A DNA stretch of 64,000 bases from Burkholderia sp. 9120. GTDB lineage: Bacteria; Pseudomonadota; Gammaproteobacteria; Burkholderiales; Burkholderiaceae. Every line of letters starts with the position of its first letter. Position 1 is the stretch's first letter. The position numbers were made by a program, and so were the translations under genes. Below, one piece after another: positions 19,082 through 28,018 of this stretch. The DNA is taken from assembly GCF_000745015.1 (NCBI RefSeq), contig NZ_JQNA01000002.1:1364001-1428000 (forward strand), written 5' to 3'. The notes beneath the pieces are model-generated. The model had not been told where the DNA came from and ran no database searches. It saw only the letters and a program-made list of their open reading frames with translations.

Positions 19082-20428
19082 TTAAGACTCCACGTCTTCC
19101 AGACTGAAGATTTCGGTCTGGTCGTTATACGAGAAGATCTCGCCATAACGGCCCCAGTTGATGACCGCGTCGAGCGTCTCTTCCGCCGCGCTGTCCGACA
19201 GAAAATCCTCCAGCTCCTGCTCGAAGCGCACGCGCGGCGCGCGATGCCCCGGCCGTTCGTTCAGCACCTTCTTGATCCGCGCGGCGAGCGGCACATGCCG
19301 CAGCAGATGCTCGGCGAACATCATCTTCCGTTCCTGAGTGCCGAACTCGGAGAACACCCGCGCCGGCGGCGTCAGGAAAATATCGCCCTCGCGCACGTCG
19401 GCGAAACCGAGGTGTTGCAGCACTTCGGCCACCGGGAACAGATCGTCGACCTCCAGATGCAGCGAGCGGGCGATTTCCGGCATGTCGGCGCGGCCGTGGT
19501 ACGGCGCGGCGGCCAGCGTTTCGATCAGACCCGCCATCAGGTTGGTCGACACATGCGGCAGCCAGCTATGCAACTCGAGACCCTTCTTGGTCTTTTCGTC
19601 GGTCTGACGCGCGGTCATCTTCGCGTAGATCTCATCGACGAGGCGGCGGAACGCCGGGTCCAGACGGTTGCGCGGATGCTTGAACGGCACCTTGATCTCG
19701 GCGATCACGCGGCCCGGATTCGACGACAGCACCAGAATCCGATCGCACATGAACACCGCTTCCTCGATGTTGTGCGTGACGATCAGCACCGCCTTGATCG
19801 GCATGCGGCCTTGCGTCCACAGATCGAGCAGGTCGGTACGCAGCGTTTCGGCGGTCAGCACGTCGAGCGCGGAGAACGGCTCGTCCATCAGCAGCAGCGT
19901 GGGGTCAACCACCAGCGCGCGGGCAAAGCCGACGCGCTGACGCATGCCGCCCGACAACTCGCGCGGATAGGCGTTTTCGAAGCCGTCCAGACCGATCAGA
20001 TCGATCGCAGCCAGCGCGCGGGTGCGCCGCTCGCTCGCGCCGACGCCTTGCGCCTCGAGACCCGCTTCCACGTTCTGCAGCACGGTCAGCCACGGGAACA
20101 GCGCGAAGGTCTGAAACACCATCGCGATGCCGCGCGCGGGACCGCTGAGCGGCTTGCCCAGATACGTGACTTCGCCGTCGGTCGGTTCGATCAGACCGGC
20201 GATGATGCGCAACAGCGTCGACTTGCCCGAGCCCGAACGGCCCAGCAACCCGACGATCTCGCCTTCGCGCAGCGACAGATTCGCGTCGTCGAGGACGAGC
20301 AGCTCGCCCTGCGACTTGTTGAACCCGCGGCACACGTCCTTGACGCGCAGGATCTCTTCGCCGAGGCGCGGCGGCATCGGCGGAGTCTGGATCGGCGCGG
20401 CGGTCATAGCAGCTTTAGGATTTTGCAT
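19082..20428 (-). CDS. ABC transporter ATP-binding protein with AAA-associated domain
   Basis: 448 residues. Residues 25-265 are an NitT/TauT-type nucleotide-binding domain: Walker A GRSGSGKST, Q-loop FQTFALFPW, signature LSGGMRQR, Walker B LLLMDEPF, and H-loop VTHN. The remaining 180 residues are the extra C-terminal domain found in this subfamily (AAA-associated, PF09821-like), of unknown role and possibly regulatory. It lies 19 nt downstream of the double permease gene. No periplasmic binding protein gene is in the operon, so substrate is not deducible. Confidence 0.9.
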   Translation of the reverse strand: MQNPKAAMTAAPIQTPPMPPRLGEEILRVKDVCRGFNKSQGELLVLDDANLSLREGEIVGLLGRSGSGKSTLLRIIAGLIEPTDGEVTYLGKPLSGPARGIAMVFQTFALFPWLTVLQNVEAGLEAQGVGASERRTRALAAIDLIGLDGFENAYPRELSGGMRQRVGFARALVVDPTLLLMDEPFSALDVLTAETLRTDLLDLWTQGRMPIKAVLIVTHNIEEAVFMCDRILVLSSNPGRVIAEIKVPFKHPRNRLDPAFRRLVDEIYAKMTARQTDEKTKKGLELHSWLPHVSTNLMAGLIETLAAAPYHGRADMPEIARSLHLEVDDLFPVAEVLQHLGFADVREGDIFLTPPARVFSEFGTQERKMMFAEHLLRHVPLAARIKKVLNERPGHRAPRVRFEQELEDFLSDSAAEETLDAVINWGRYGEIFSYNDQTEIFSLEDVES

Positions 20429-20447
20429 CGCGTTTAGCCTTTATTAC

Positions 20448-22199
20448 TTAATCGAGCCGGAGCTTGGCTTCGGCATAGGCGTACATCGGACGCCACAGCA
20501 GGCGGTTGAACAGAGTCACGAACAGGGACATCACGGCGATGCCCATAATGATCTTCGGATAGTCCCCGGCCGCCGTGGTTTGGGCGATGTAGGCGCCGAG
20601 GCCGTGCGCGGCGACCTTGGTGTCGCCCCACTGCACGAATTCCGCGACGATACTCGCATTCCACGCGCCGCCCGACGCGGTGATCGCACCGGTCACGTAG
20701 TACGGGAAGATGCCCGGCAGCATGATCTGACGCCACCATTGCCAGCCGCGAATCTGGAAGTTCTTGGCGGCTTCGCGGTAGTCGTTCGGGTACGAACTGG
20801 CGCCGGCAATCACGTTGAACAGGATATACCACTGCGTGCCGAGCACGATCAGCGGCGACAGCCAGATGTCCGGGTTCAGGTGAAAGCGCACGATCACGAT
20901 CACGAACACCGGAAACAGCAGGTTGGCCGGGAACGCGGCGAGGAACTGCGCAAGCGGCTGGATCTTTTCAGCCAGCGCCGGACGCAGCCCGATCAGGATC
21001 CCGATCGGCACCCAGATCACCGAGGCGATCGCGATCAGCAGAATCACCCGCAACAGCGTGATGAGCCCGAGGACGAACACGTGGCCGACCTCGTCGAGCG
21101 AGACGCCGGTACGCACGTAGGTGAACACGCGGTACACCACGTACACCGTGGCGACCAGCACCAGCGCAGCCCACAGCATGTCGCCGAGCTTCGAGCTTTT
21201 CTCGCGCTGCGGAATCTGGAAACGCGGCGCGTTGAACGCCGGCAGGCGGAAATTCACCCGCGCGGCCCGCGCGAACATCCAGCCGACCGGCACCAGCAGA
21301 CGGTGAATCAGACGGGTGCGGCGAATCAGGTCGAGCAGCCAGGATTCCGGCGCGTCGCCCGAGCTGGTGTTTTCCATGCGGAACTTGTCGGCCCACGCGA
21401 CCAGCGGACGGAACAGGAACTGGTCGTACGCGAGAATCACGACCGTCATGGCGAGAATCACCCAGCCGATCGCGTGCAGGTTTTTGTCCGAGATCGCCTG
21501 CGCGAGATACGCGCCGATGCCCGGCAGCGTGATCGTGTTGTTGCCGACGGTGATTGCTTCCGAAGCGACCACGAAGAACCAGCCGCCCGACATCGACATC
21601 ATCATGTTCCAGATGAGGCCGGGCATCGAGAACGGCACTTCGAGCTTCCAGAAGCGCTGCCACGAGGTCAGATGAAAGCCGCGCGACACTTCGTCCAGAT
21701 CGCGCGGCACCGTGCGCAGCGACTGATAGAAGCTGAACGTCATGTTCCACGCCTGGCTCGTGAAGATCGCGAAGATCGCCGCCAGTTCGGCGCCGAGCAC
21801 GCGGCCTGGAAACAGCGCGAGAAAGAAGGTGACCGTAAACGAAATGTAGCCCAGCACCGGCACCGACTGCAGGATGTCGAGAATCGGCACCAGCACCAGA
21901 CCGGCGCGCCGGCTCTTGGCCGCCAGCGTGCCGTATACGAGCGTGAAGAACAGCGACGCAACCATGGCCGCGAGCATGCGCAACGTGGTGCGCATGGCAT
22001 ATTCAGGCAGGTTCGACGGGTCGAGCGAGATGGCCTGGGTCTTGAGCGTCGACATCGGCGCCAGCGTTTCGTGGAAACCGATCGCCGCCATCGCGATGAT
22101 GCAGATGATCAGCGGAAACGCGACGAAGTCCCAGCGGTTGGGCAACACCCGCCATGCGGACGCATTGGCGGTGCGCTTCAGGTTGAAGCTGAAATCCAT
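20448..22199 (-). CDS. Fused ABC transporter permease (two permease domains)
   Basis: 583 residues. Two BPD_transp_1 domains are fused: the first at residues 70-270 with the EAA-like loop EVSRGFHLTSWQRFWK, the second at 375-575 with EAAKNFQIRGWQWWRQ. A polar linker of about 90 residues separates them. The fusion gives a complete transmembrane heterodimer from one gene. ATG 22199 follows GGGGAGG. Together with the ATPase downstream it forms an inner-membrane importer of the nitrate/sulfonate/bicarbonate type. Confidence 0.9.
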   Translation of the reverse strand: MDFSFNLKRTANASAWRVLPNRWDFVAFPLIICIIAMAAIGFHETLAPMSTLKTQAISLDPSNLPEYAMRTTLRMLAAMVASLFFTLVYGTLAAKSRRAGLVLVPILDILQSVPVLGYISFTVTFFLALFPGRVLGAELAAIFAIFTSQAWNMTFSFYQSLRTVPRDLDEVSRGFHLTSWQRFWKLEVPFSMPGLIWNMMMSMSGGWFFVVASEAITVGNNTITLPGIGAYLAQAISDKNLHAIGWVILAMTVVILAYDQFLFRPLVAWADKFRMENTSSGDAPESWLLDLIRRTRLIHRLLVPVGWMFARAARVNFRLPAFNAPRFQIPQREKSSKLGDMLWAALVLVATVYVVYRVFTYVRTGVSLDEVGHVFVLGLITLLRVILLIAIASVIWVPIGILIGLRPALAEKIQPLAQFLAAFPANLLFPVFVIVIVRFHLNPDIWLSPLIVLGTQWYILFNVIAGASSYPNDYREAAKNFQIRGWQWWRQIMLPGIFPYYVTGAITASGGAWNASIVAEFVQWGDTKVAAHGLGAYIAQTTAAGDYPKIIMGIAVMSLFVTLFNRLLWRPMYAYAEAKLRLD

Positions 22200-22859
22200 C
22201 AGAGGCCCTCCCCGTTGATGAAAGCGAAACGTACGAAGGAGGCCGAGGCAGGCGCGCGACGGTCTGAAGATCGGTCCGGAAAGCGGAAATCAGGCATGGC
22301 AAAAACGCGTGGGCGCGGTAAATCGTTAGCGTTGGAGACACGTGGGCCGGTGACGGCCGTGTCCGTGGACGAGCCGCCCGGACCGCAACCATCGAGCCGG
22401 ACTCCTGTCGCCGCAGGCGCCGCCCGAAGGCTGGCGGGCTTTCCTTGTTTTGGACGGCACGACACTACACCATCCTATGTTTCAGGCACAACCTTTAGCG
22501 GTAAATAGCGATATCTCGCGGCAAACGCCTGGTTAAAGCCTGGCGGGGTTTCGAGGCAGGCTTGATCCAGTCGTCAGCTTCGCGTGCGGAAAACCCGCAC
22601 GACCATCAAGAAACGGGCTGAACTGCCGTTATCAACCTGATCGCCGCGACACACCGTTTGCATTCCCGCAATAACGGTGGCGTCAGGCCCCATGACGGTT
22701 AAAATCAGGAGACGACGCACCGGCCGGCGCTCTGTCCGGCCACCGCGCCGCGACACGGCAGCGGCGCATCGCGAGCCGCTTCCACGAGAGCCGAACAGCG
22801 CCAGCGCGCTGCCACGAACGAGCTAGTTGCATGTCACAGCCAGACGGATCAGAGGGTCG
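22200..22859. other. Long divergent intergenic region
   Basis: 660 nt between the ABC operon (minus) and the diguanylate cyclase (plus). On the minus strand the leader contains a short GC hairpin around 22420-22440 (CCGCC/GGCGG), but no riboswitch core I can identify. TAAAAT at 22690-22695 on the plus strand may be a -10 element. ORFs here lack ribosome-binding sites. Confidence 0.4.
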
Positions 22860-24551
22860 ATGAACAGGACAACCTTGCGCCAGGCAACCGGACCGATCAG
22901 CTTCGCGCTGATCGTACTGGTTTGCTGGTTCGTGGCCGGCATGGTCGCGGACCGGATGGTACAGCAAGAGCTGGACGCGGCCCTGCACACGCAGCGGCAG
23001 ATGTCCACGTCGATCGTCGACAACATGGCGGAAGTGATTGCCAGCGACCTTGCGATGTCGCGGGCCATTCCCGCCACCATGGCCGAAATGGACGTTGTCC
23101 AGCACGCTCTGGTGCAATCGCAGAATTATGCCGCGAACGGCGCGGCGGCGGAACCCGCCCTGCACGCCGCGCTGTTAAAAGACGCCCGCATGAGCGCCGT
23201 GAGCGAGTTCCTGCACGACGCGCAAGGCTTCTCCGGACTCGACCAGATCTGGCTCGTCAACGCCAACGGCATCTGCGTCGCGTCGAGCAATTCCATCAGC
23301 AATCCGCAGGCGGCGCAGCAGTCGTTCGTCGGCATCGACATGCGCGAGCGCGGCTATCTGGCCAACGCGCTGCTTGGGGCTTTTGCGGAAGCCTATGGCG
23401 TCGGCCGGGCGAGCGGCGAGCCGGGCATCTTCATCGCCGCGCCGGTTTATGCCGATGGCCTGCTGGTCGGCGTGGTGGTCGCCAAGGTCGGGATCGCGCG
23501 GTTGCGCCACTGGGTCGCGCACGCCGGCACCTTCGTCGCCGATGAAAACGGCGTCATCATCATGGCGCACAACAGCGCGCTCGAAGGCCACGCGCTGCCG
23601 AATTCGCGCGTCATGCAGATGAGCGACGCCGACCGCAAGATCGTCTACCGCCGCGAAGCATTTACCGATATCAGCATTCAGGTCGACACCCAGGTGCGCG
23701 ACCAGGCGCCGTGGGTGCCCGCGTCGATCGCCGGGCAGTTGTTCGGCATGAGCGAGCGGCCGGTGCCGTCGCTGTATCAGGCCCGCACCGGCTTGAACTC
23801 CGGGCTCTCCGCGCATCTGGTCGATCCGCTGGCGGCCTGGCCCGAACTGTTGCGCAATCACAAGCGAGATCATTTGCTGGTGTTCCTGACGCTGGCCGGC
23901 ACGGTCGCGCTGGCCTGGGTGATCACCGTGTCGTATGTGCGCGAGCGGCGCCACCATCGCGCCACGCGCGACCTCGCCGAGCAGTTGCAGTCGGCCAATA
24001 CGCTGCTGTCGGCCGAGGCGCGTCACGACGCGCTGACCGGGGCGCTGTCGCGGCGCTACTTCCTCGACCTGTTGCGCCACGAGATCGAGCGCGCGCATGC
24101 CAACAACGAGCCGCTGTGCATGGCGATCGCCGATCTCGATCACTTCAAGCAGATCAACGACCGCTTCGGCCACGCCGCCGGCGACCGCGCGCTCGAACAT
24201 TTCGTCGACACCTGCCGCGCCGAACTACGCGGCTCGGATGCGATCGGCCGGCTGGGTGGCGAAGAGTTCGGGCTGCTGCTGCCGGCTACCGATCTGGCCG
24301 GCGGCCATGAAGTGGTGGAGCGGTTGCGGTTGCGGCTGAAGGCGATACCTTCGCCGAAGTTGCCGGCTTCGGTGGGCTTGAGCGTGAGCATCGGGATTAC
24401 CGAGCTGTCGCCCGACGACCTGCCCGAACGGATCATGAGCCGTGCCGACACCGCGCTCTACGCGGCGAAATCGGGCGGCCGCGACCGCACCGAAGCCTTG
24501 CCGCCCGACGACACCGCGCCGCCCACGCGTACCGTGGCCAACGTCTGGTGA
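22860..24551 (+). CDS. Membrane diguanylate cyclase with periplasmic sensor domain
   Basis: 563 residues. An N-terminal TM helix (about residues 14-34), a 300-residue periplasmic dCache-like sensor, a second TM (about 345-362), a short coiled coil, and a C-terminal GGDEF domain. The active site is GGEEF, so cyclase activity is expected. The RGSD motif exactly five residues before it is an intact inhibitory I-site for c-di-GMP feedback. Start ATG 22860 is preceded by AGAGGG; a TTG at 22827 adds only eleven residues. The ligand is unknown. Confidence 0.93.
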   Translation: MNRTTLRQATGPISFALIVLVCWFVAGMVADRMVQQELDAALHTQRQMSTSIVDNMAEVIASDLAMSRAIPATMAEMDVVQHALVQSQNYAANGAAAEPALHAALLKDARMSAVSEFLHDAQGFSGLDQIWLVNANGICVASSNSISNPQAAQQSFVGIDMRERGYLANALLGAFAEAYGVGRASGEPGIFIAAPVYADGLLVGVVVAKVGIARLRHWVAHAGTFVADENGVIIMAHNSALEGHALPNSRVMQMSDADRKIVYRREAFTDISIQVDTQVRDQAPWVPASIAGQLFGMSERPVPSLYQARTGLNSGLSAHLVDPLAAWPELLRNHKRDHLLVFLTLAGTVALAWVITVSYVRERRHHRATRDLAEQLQSANTLLSAEARHDALTGALSRRYFLDLLRHEIERAHANNEPLCMAIADLDHFKQINDRFGHAAGDRALEHFVDTCRAELRGSDAIGRLGGEEFGLLLPATDLAGGHEVVERLRLRLKAIPSPKLPASVGLSVSIGITELSPDDLPERIMSRADTALYAAKSGGRDRTEALPPDDTAPPTRTVANVW

Positions 24552-24732
24552 GCATGGCGCCGCGATTGCCGCCGCGGCTTCGCGACACACGCCGCCGGCG
24601 CACGTAGCGAAGCGCGCCTCGATGCAGCGCCACTGACGCAACGCAAGTCCCTCCCTCGTGGCTCCCGTAATGAAGCAGGTATGATCGACCCTGATATCTA
24701 GGTTGCCGCTACCGCTTTAACGGGAGATTCGC

Positions 24733-24999
24733 ATGAAGGGAAATTTGGTCATCGTCTGTCGGGATCAGGATGCGCACGCATTCGATCATCTGCTGGCTGA
24801 ATACGGCGCGTTCCAGACGCGCCTGTCGTCGACCACGTGGTATCTGAAGCTGGACGTTGCGCCGGAACTGATTCAGGAGGAGATCCTGGCGCGGCTCGGC
24901 AAATACACCACGCACTATATTTTCGAAGCCGAAACGGTGACGTGGAATACGGTGGATGGCGACGCGGCCAATGCGCTGAACACGCTGTTCTCGGACTAG
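24733..24999 (+). CDS. Small conserved-looking hypothetical protein
   Basis: 88 residues: MKGNLVIVCRDQDAHAFDHLLAEYG, a compact alpha/beta sequence with an initial strand VIV and a central LSSTTWYLKL. The pattern resembles small ferredoxin-like folds (SinR- or Cas2-sized), but no catalytic residues are evident and no Cas genes are nearby. ATG 24733 follows GGGAGA, so it is probably expressed. Confidence 0.7.
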   Translation: MKGNLVIVCRDQDAHAFDHLLAEYGAFQTRLSSTTWYLKLDVAPELIQEEILARLGKYTTHYIFEAETVTWNTVDGDAANALNTLFSD

Positions 25000-25046
25000 C
25001 GTGGATTGGCGTATTGAACTAGAAAACTAGAGAACCCGAGAAGTAA

Positions 25047-25068
25047 GCGGCCGCGCATGAGCGGCCGC
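25047..25068. terminator. GCGGCCGC hairpin between convergent genes
   Basis: Two copies of GCGGCCGC (25047-25054 and 25061-25068) flank the loop GCATGA. Each copy is itself palindromic. It lies between the small hypothetical gene and the histidine kinase gene, which converge. No U tract. Confidence 0.5.
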
Positions 25069-25078
25069 GCGCAGGAAA

Positions 25079-26395
25079 TTACCAGACGCTTTCCGAGATC
25101 GCCGCGATTCGCGGCACCGCCTCAAACGGGAAGCTAATCAACACGCGCAAGCCACGACCGCCGTGGTTGCCGATCTCCCACTCCCCGCCTGCCCGCCGCA
25201 CCAGCCGCTCGACGATCGCGAGCCCGAGCCCGCTATGGCCGTTGCCGCCGCGCGCCGGATCGAGCCGCACGAATGGCCGGCTGGCATTGATCAGATCTTG
25301 CGCGGCGATACCGCCGCCGCTGTCGCTGACCGACAGCGTGTAGCCCTGCGCGGTGCGCGCGGTGGCGACGACGATCGGCGGCGCGCCATATGCATGTGCG
25401 TTATCGAGCAGGTTCGACAGAATCCGGTCGAGCGTGGCGGCCGGCAGCAGGAACGCGGGCCCCGCGTGCAACTCGGTCTGCACGGCGGGCACACCGCCAG
25501 CTACCGCGCGATAGCTGCGCACTACCCGCTCGCATTGCGCGTCGACTTCGACGGCTTCGCTGCGATCGGCGCCGTCGTGCGCGAACACCAGGAATTGCTC
25601 GACGATATGCGTCATCGAATCGACGTCGCGGACCACGCCGTCGCGCATTTTCACTTCTTCCATCATTTCAGCGCGCAGCCGCAAACGCGCGAGTGGCGTC
25701 TTGAGGTCGTGCGCGACGCCGGCCAGCATCACCGCGCGATCGTTTTCCGTGCGCGCCACTTCCTGCACCATCTGATTGAAACCATGGGTCAATTGCCGCA
25801 ACTCGCGCGGACCACGCTCCGGTACCGGCGGCACCGGCAAGCCGCGGCCGAAACGCGCCACCGCCTGCGCAAGCGAACGCAACGGACGCTGCAAGGCCCA
25901 CGCCGCGAACAGCGCCGCCATCACGGCGAACGAGAAAATGATCGCGAGCCACAGCATGGTGCGGTCGAGCGAGCGCGGCGGACGCAACGGCTGCACCGGC
26001 ACGACGATCCAGTTGGCGTCTGACGCACCGCGCACCCACAGCGTGGGCGGGCGGCCCGGCTCGCCGACGCGCACCTGGGTGCCGGGCGGCATGCGGTCAC
26101 GCGCGTCTTCGATAAAGCGTTCGAGCGGCGCCGGCATGTCGGCTCGCTCCGCCGGCACGTCCGGGCTGGACGGATCGACCAGCTTCACGCGCGACGGCAA
26201 CGGCTGATCCGGCGTATGCGCGACGTGCTGACGCACCGCGTCGACGAGGAACGTGGCTTCTTCCACCGCGTAACGCGTCTGCAATTGGCTGCGCTCCAGG
26301 CGCATCAATGCGAACCACGCGAAATGCGACAGGAGCAGAACCGCGACGACTAGCAGCGCCAGTCGCCCGAAGAGCGAATCAATGGGCCGACGCAT
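25079..26395 (-). CDS. EnvZ-like sensor histidine kinase
   Basis: 438 residues: TM1 at 10-28, a periplasmic domain of about 115 residues, TM2 at 148-166, HAMP, a dimerisation domain with phospho-acceptor His229 (VAHDLKTPL), and an ATPase domain with DNA in SNLLDNAHAYG and GLGLAIV. ATG 26395 overlaps the response-regulator gene by 17 nt, so they are translationally coupled. ATG 26407 is an alternative start. Partner: the OmpR-like regulator encoded immediately upstream. Confidence 0.92.
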   Translation of the reverse strand: MRRPIDSLFGRLALLVVAVLLLSHFAWFALMRLERSQLQTRYAVEEATFLVDAVRQHVAHTPDQPLPSRVKLVDPSSPDVPAERADMPAPLERFIEDARDRMPPGTQVRVGEPGRPPTLWVRGASDANWIVVPVQPLRPPRSLDRTMLWLAIIFSFAVMAALFAAWALQRPLRSLAQAVARFGRGLPVPPVPERGPRELRQLTHGFNQMVQEVARTENDRAVMLAGVAHDLKTPLARLRLRAEMMEEVKMRDGVVRDVDSMTHIVEQFLVFAHDGADRSEAVEVDAQCERVVRSYRAVAGGVPAVQTELHAGPAFLLPAATLDRILSNLLDNAHAYGAPPIVVATARTAQGYTLSVSDSGGGIAAQDLINASRPFVRLDPARGGNGHSGLGLAIVERLVRRAGGEWEIGNHGGRGLRVLISFPFEAVPRIAAISESVW

Positions 26396-27104
26396 GCTGT
26401 TCGCCATCCGGCACGAACACGTAACCACGGCCGCGCACCGTTTGAATGAAGCGCGGCGTGGACGGATCGGTTTCGAGAATGCGACGCAGACGCCACACCT
26501 GCACGTCGATACCGCGGTCGGTGCCGTCATATTCCGGACCGTGCAGCAGTTCGAGCAGGCGTTCGCGTGTCAGCGTGCGCATGGGGTGATTGACAAAAAT
26601 CTTCAGCAGCGCGAATTCGCTGCCGGACAGCGTGAGCGGCTTGTCTTCCAGATTCAGCGTGCGCGACTGGAAGTCGAGCGTAAAGCGGCCGAAGTTGAAC
26701 GGCTCGCGCTGTTCCGGCGCGGCCGCCGACGGCAACGTGCGACGCCGCCGCAGCACCGCCTGCACACGCGCCAGCAACTCGCGCGGGTTGAACGGCTTGC
26801 CGAGGTAGTCGTCGGCGCCGAGTTCCAGCCCGACGATACGGTCGACGTCGTCCGCACGCGCGGTGAGCATGATCACGGGGATGTCGTCGCCCGACGCGCG
26901 CAGTTTGCGCAGCGCAGTCAACCCGTCGACGCCCGGCATCATCAGGTCGAGCACGATCAGGTCCGGGCGCTCGCGTTCGAGCCTGCGCTCGAGCGAGCCC
27001 GCGTCGTGCAGCACCGAGACTTCGATGCCCTGACGGGCCAGATAGTCGCGCAGCAGATCACGCAATTCGACGTCGTCGTCGACAACCAGTATTTGAGTAG
27101 CCAT
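26379..27104 (-). CDS. ompR: OmpR-like response regulator
   Basis: 241 residues. The receiver domain has acidic residues at 9-11, phospho-acceptor Asp53 and KPFNPRELLARV. The winged helix holds RGIDVQVWRLRR and FIQTVRGRGYVFVPDG, very close to OmpR. ATG 27104 (MATQILVVDDD) fits the fold. It is divergent from the Spy-like gene, with phased GTAAC/GTAAT repeats between them. The symbol is by similarity; whether it controls porins or envelope stress is not shown. Confidence 0.9.
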   Translation of the reverse strand: MATQILVVDDDVELRDLLRDYLARQGIEVSVLHDAGSLERRLERERPDLIVLDLMMPGVDGLTALRKLRASGDDIPVIMLTARADDVDRIVGLELGADDYLGKPFNPRELLARVQAVLRRRRTLPSAAAPEQREPFNFGRFTLDFQSRTLNLEDKPLTLSGSEFALLKIFVNHPMRTLTRERLLELLHGPEYDGTDRGIDVQVWRLRRILETDPSTPRFIQTVRGRGYVFVPDGEQHASAH

Positions 27105-27160
27105 GGGATGGAGTTTAACGCGCAGCTGAAAGGGTTTTCGTTTCCGGACGGCCTTCAAGG

Positions 27161-27204
27161 GTTACCGGGTGTTACGGTGAAAGCCACCCGTAATGACCCG
27201 TAAT
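27161..27204. promoter_or_regulatory. Phased direct repeats: candidate response-regulator boxes
   Basis: GTTAC-N5-GTTAC at 27161-27175 (read as GTAAC-N5-GTAAC on the minus strand) and GTAAT-N5-GTAAT at 27190-27204 on the plus strand. A further GTAAC is at 27221. Two half-sites one helical turn apart are how OmpR/CpxR-type regulators bind DNA. The two pairs face away from each other, one toward ompR and one toward the Spy-like gene. Confidence 0.6.
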
Positions 27205-27324
27205 AGCCGAATCAAGCCACGTAACACAGCGCACGACGCAGTTCTCTACGCTGTGTCTTACCGAATGCAGGCCGTCCACGTTTATCGGTTGCATCGTCGG
27301 CTATTCCATTACAAGGAGCCTTAC

Positions 27325-27852
27325 ATGTCCACCAAAAAGATGTCGCGCGTTCTCGCCGTTGCCGCCACTGCTCTCGCCATCGGCGCGGGCGCAGCCTATG
27401 CAGCCCAACCCGCCGGTCACGGCGGCCCCGGCGGCTGGCACGCCGGTTTCATGAAGCAACTCACGCAGCTGCACGACCAGTTGAAGCTCAACGCGGATCA
27501 GGAAAAGCAGTGGCAAGCCGCGCTCAACACAATGAAGCAGAACCATGAGGCAATGCGCGCCAACCACGAGCAGATCAAAGATCAGTTCAAGGCCGCGCAG
27601 CAACAGCCGATCCTGGATCTGAACGCAATGTCCGCCGCGCATCAGCAGGTCGAGCAGAAAGATGCGCAACTGCGTCAGCAAACCTCCGACGCGTGGCTGT
27701 CGTTCTACAACGGCCTGAACGATCAGCAGAAAACCACCGTCAGCACGGCGCTGAAGCAGCGCTTTGCCAGGATGGAAGCGCGTCACGACAAGATGCGCGA
27801 GGGTTGGGAACATCACAAGGGCGCAGCGTCGGCGCCGGCTGCGAATCAGTAA
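27325..27852 (+). CDS. Spy/CpxP-like periplasmic protein (LTXXQ family)
   Basis: 175 residues with a Sec signal ending AYA, then a mature helical protein very rich in Gln, Lys and His. Two repeats of the LTxxQ type are seen: LKLNADQEKQWQAAL near residue 60 and LNDQQKTTVSTALKQRF near 130. Homologues are chaperones or metal-sensing envelope-stress proteins. ATG 27325 follows AAGGAG. Position opposite the OmpR/EnvZ-like genes and the phased boxes suggests direct control by them. Confidence 0.88.
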   Translation: MSTKKMSRVLAVAATALAIGAGAAYAAQPAGHGGPGGWHAGFMKQLTQLHDQLKLNADQEKQWQAALNTMKQNHEAMRANHEQIKDQFKAAQQQPILDLNAMSAAHQQVEQKDAQLRQQTSDAWLSFYNGLNDQQKTTVSTALKQRFARMEARHDKMREGWEHHKGAASAPAANQ

Positions 27853-27904
27853 TGAGCCGCAGTGTAGGCGGAAGGGGGCGGCTGCCGCCGCCTTCCGGAT
27901 GCAA

Positions 27905-27936
27905 AAACGCCACGGAAATTTTCCGTGGCGTTTCTG
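27905..27936 (+). terminator. Rho-independent terminator
   Basis: Perfect 14-bp stem AAACGCCACGGAAA / TTTCCGTGGCGTTT followed by CTGTTT. It ends the Spy-like transcript and, read the other way, the pirin transcript. Confidence 0.88.
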
Positions 27937-28018
27937 TTTGGTGGGGCGCGCCGCCCTCCAGTTCAGGCGCGGCGGCGTTCAGGCGCCCAACGAAGCAGAC
28001 GCTCGAACGCCAGGCCCA

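Noticed and set aside
20127..22508. Long plus-strand open frame opposite the ABC transporter genes
   Set aside because: Composition is extremely Arg/His/Gln-rich, an antisense artefact of the permease and ATPase genes.
22200..22508. Guanidine (ykkC) or other riboswitch in the leader of the ABC operon
   Set aside because: NitT/TauT-type transporters are sometimes under such control, but I cannot find the conserved core sequences; only generic GC hairpins are present.
24733..24999. Cas2-like protein indicating a CRISPR locus
   Set aside because: Only size and strand pattern are reminiscent; there are no repeats, spacers or other cas genes anywhere in the window.
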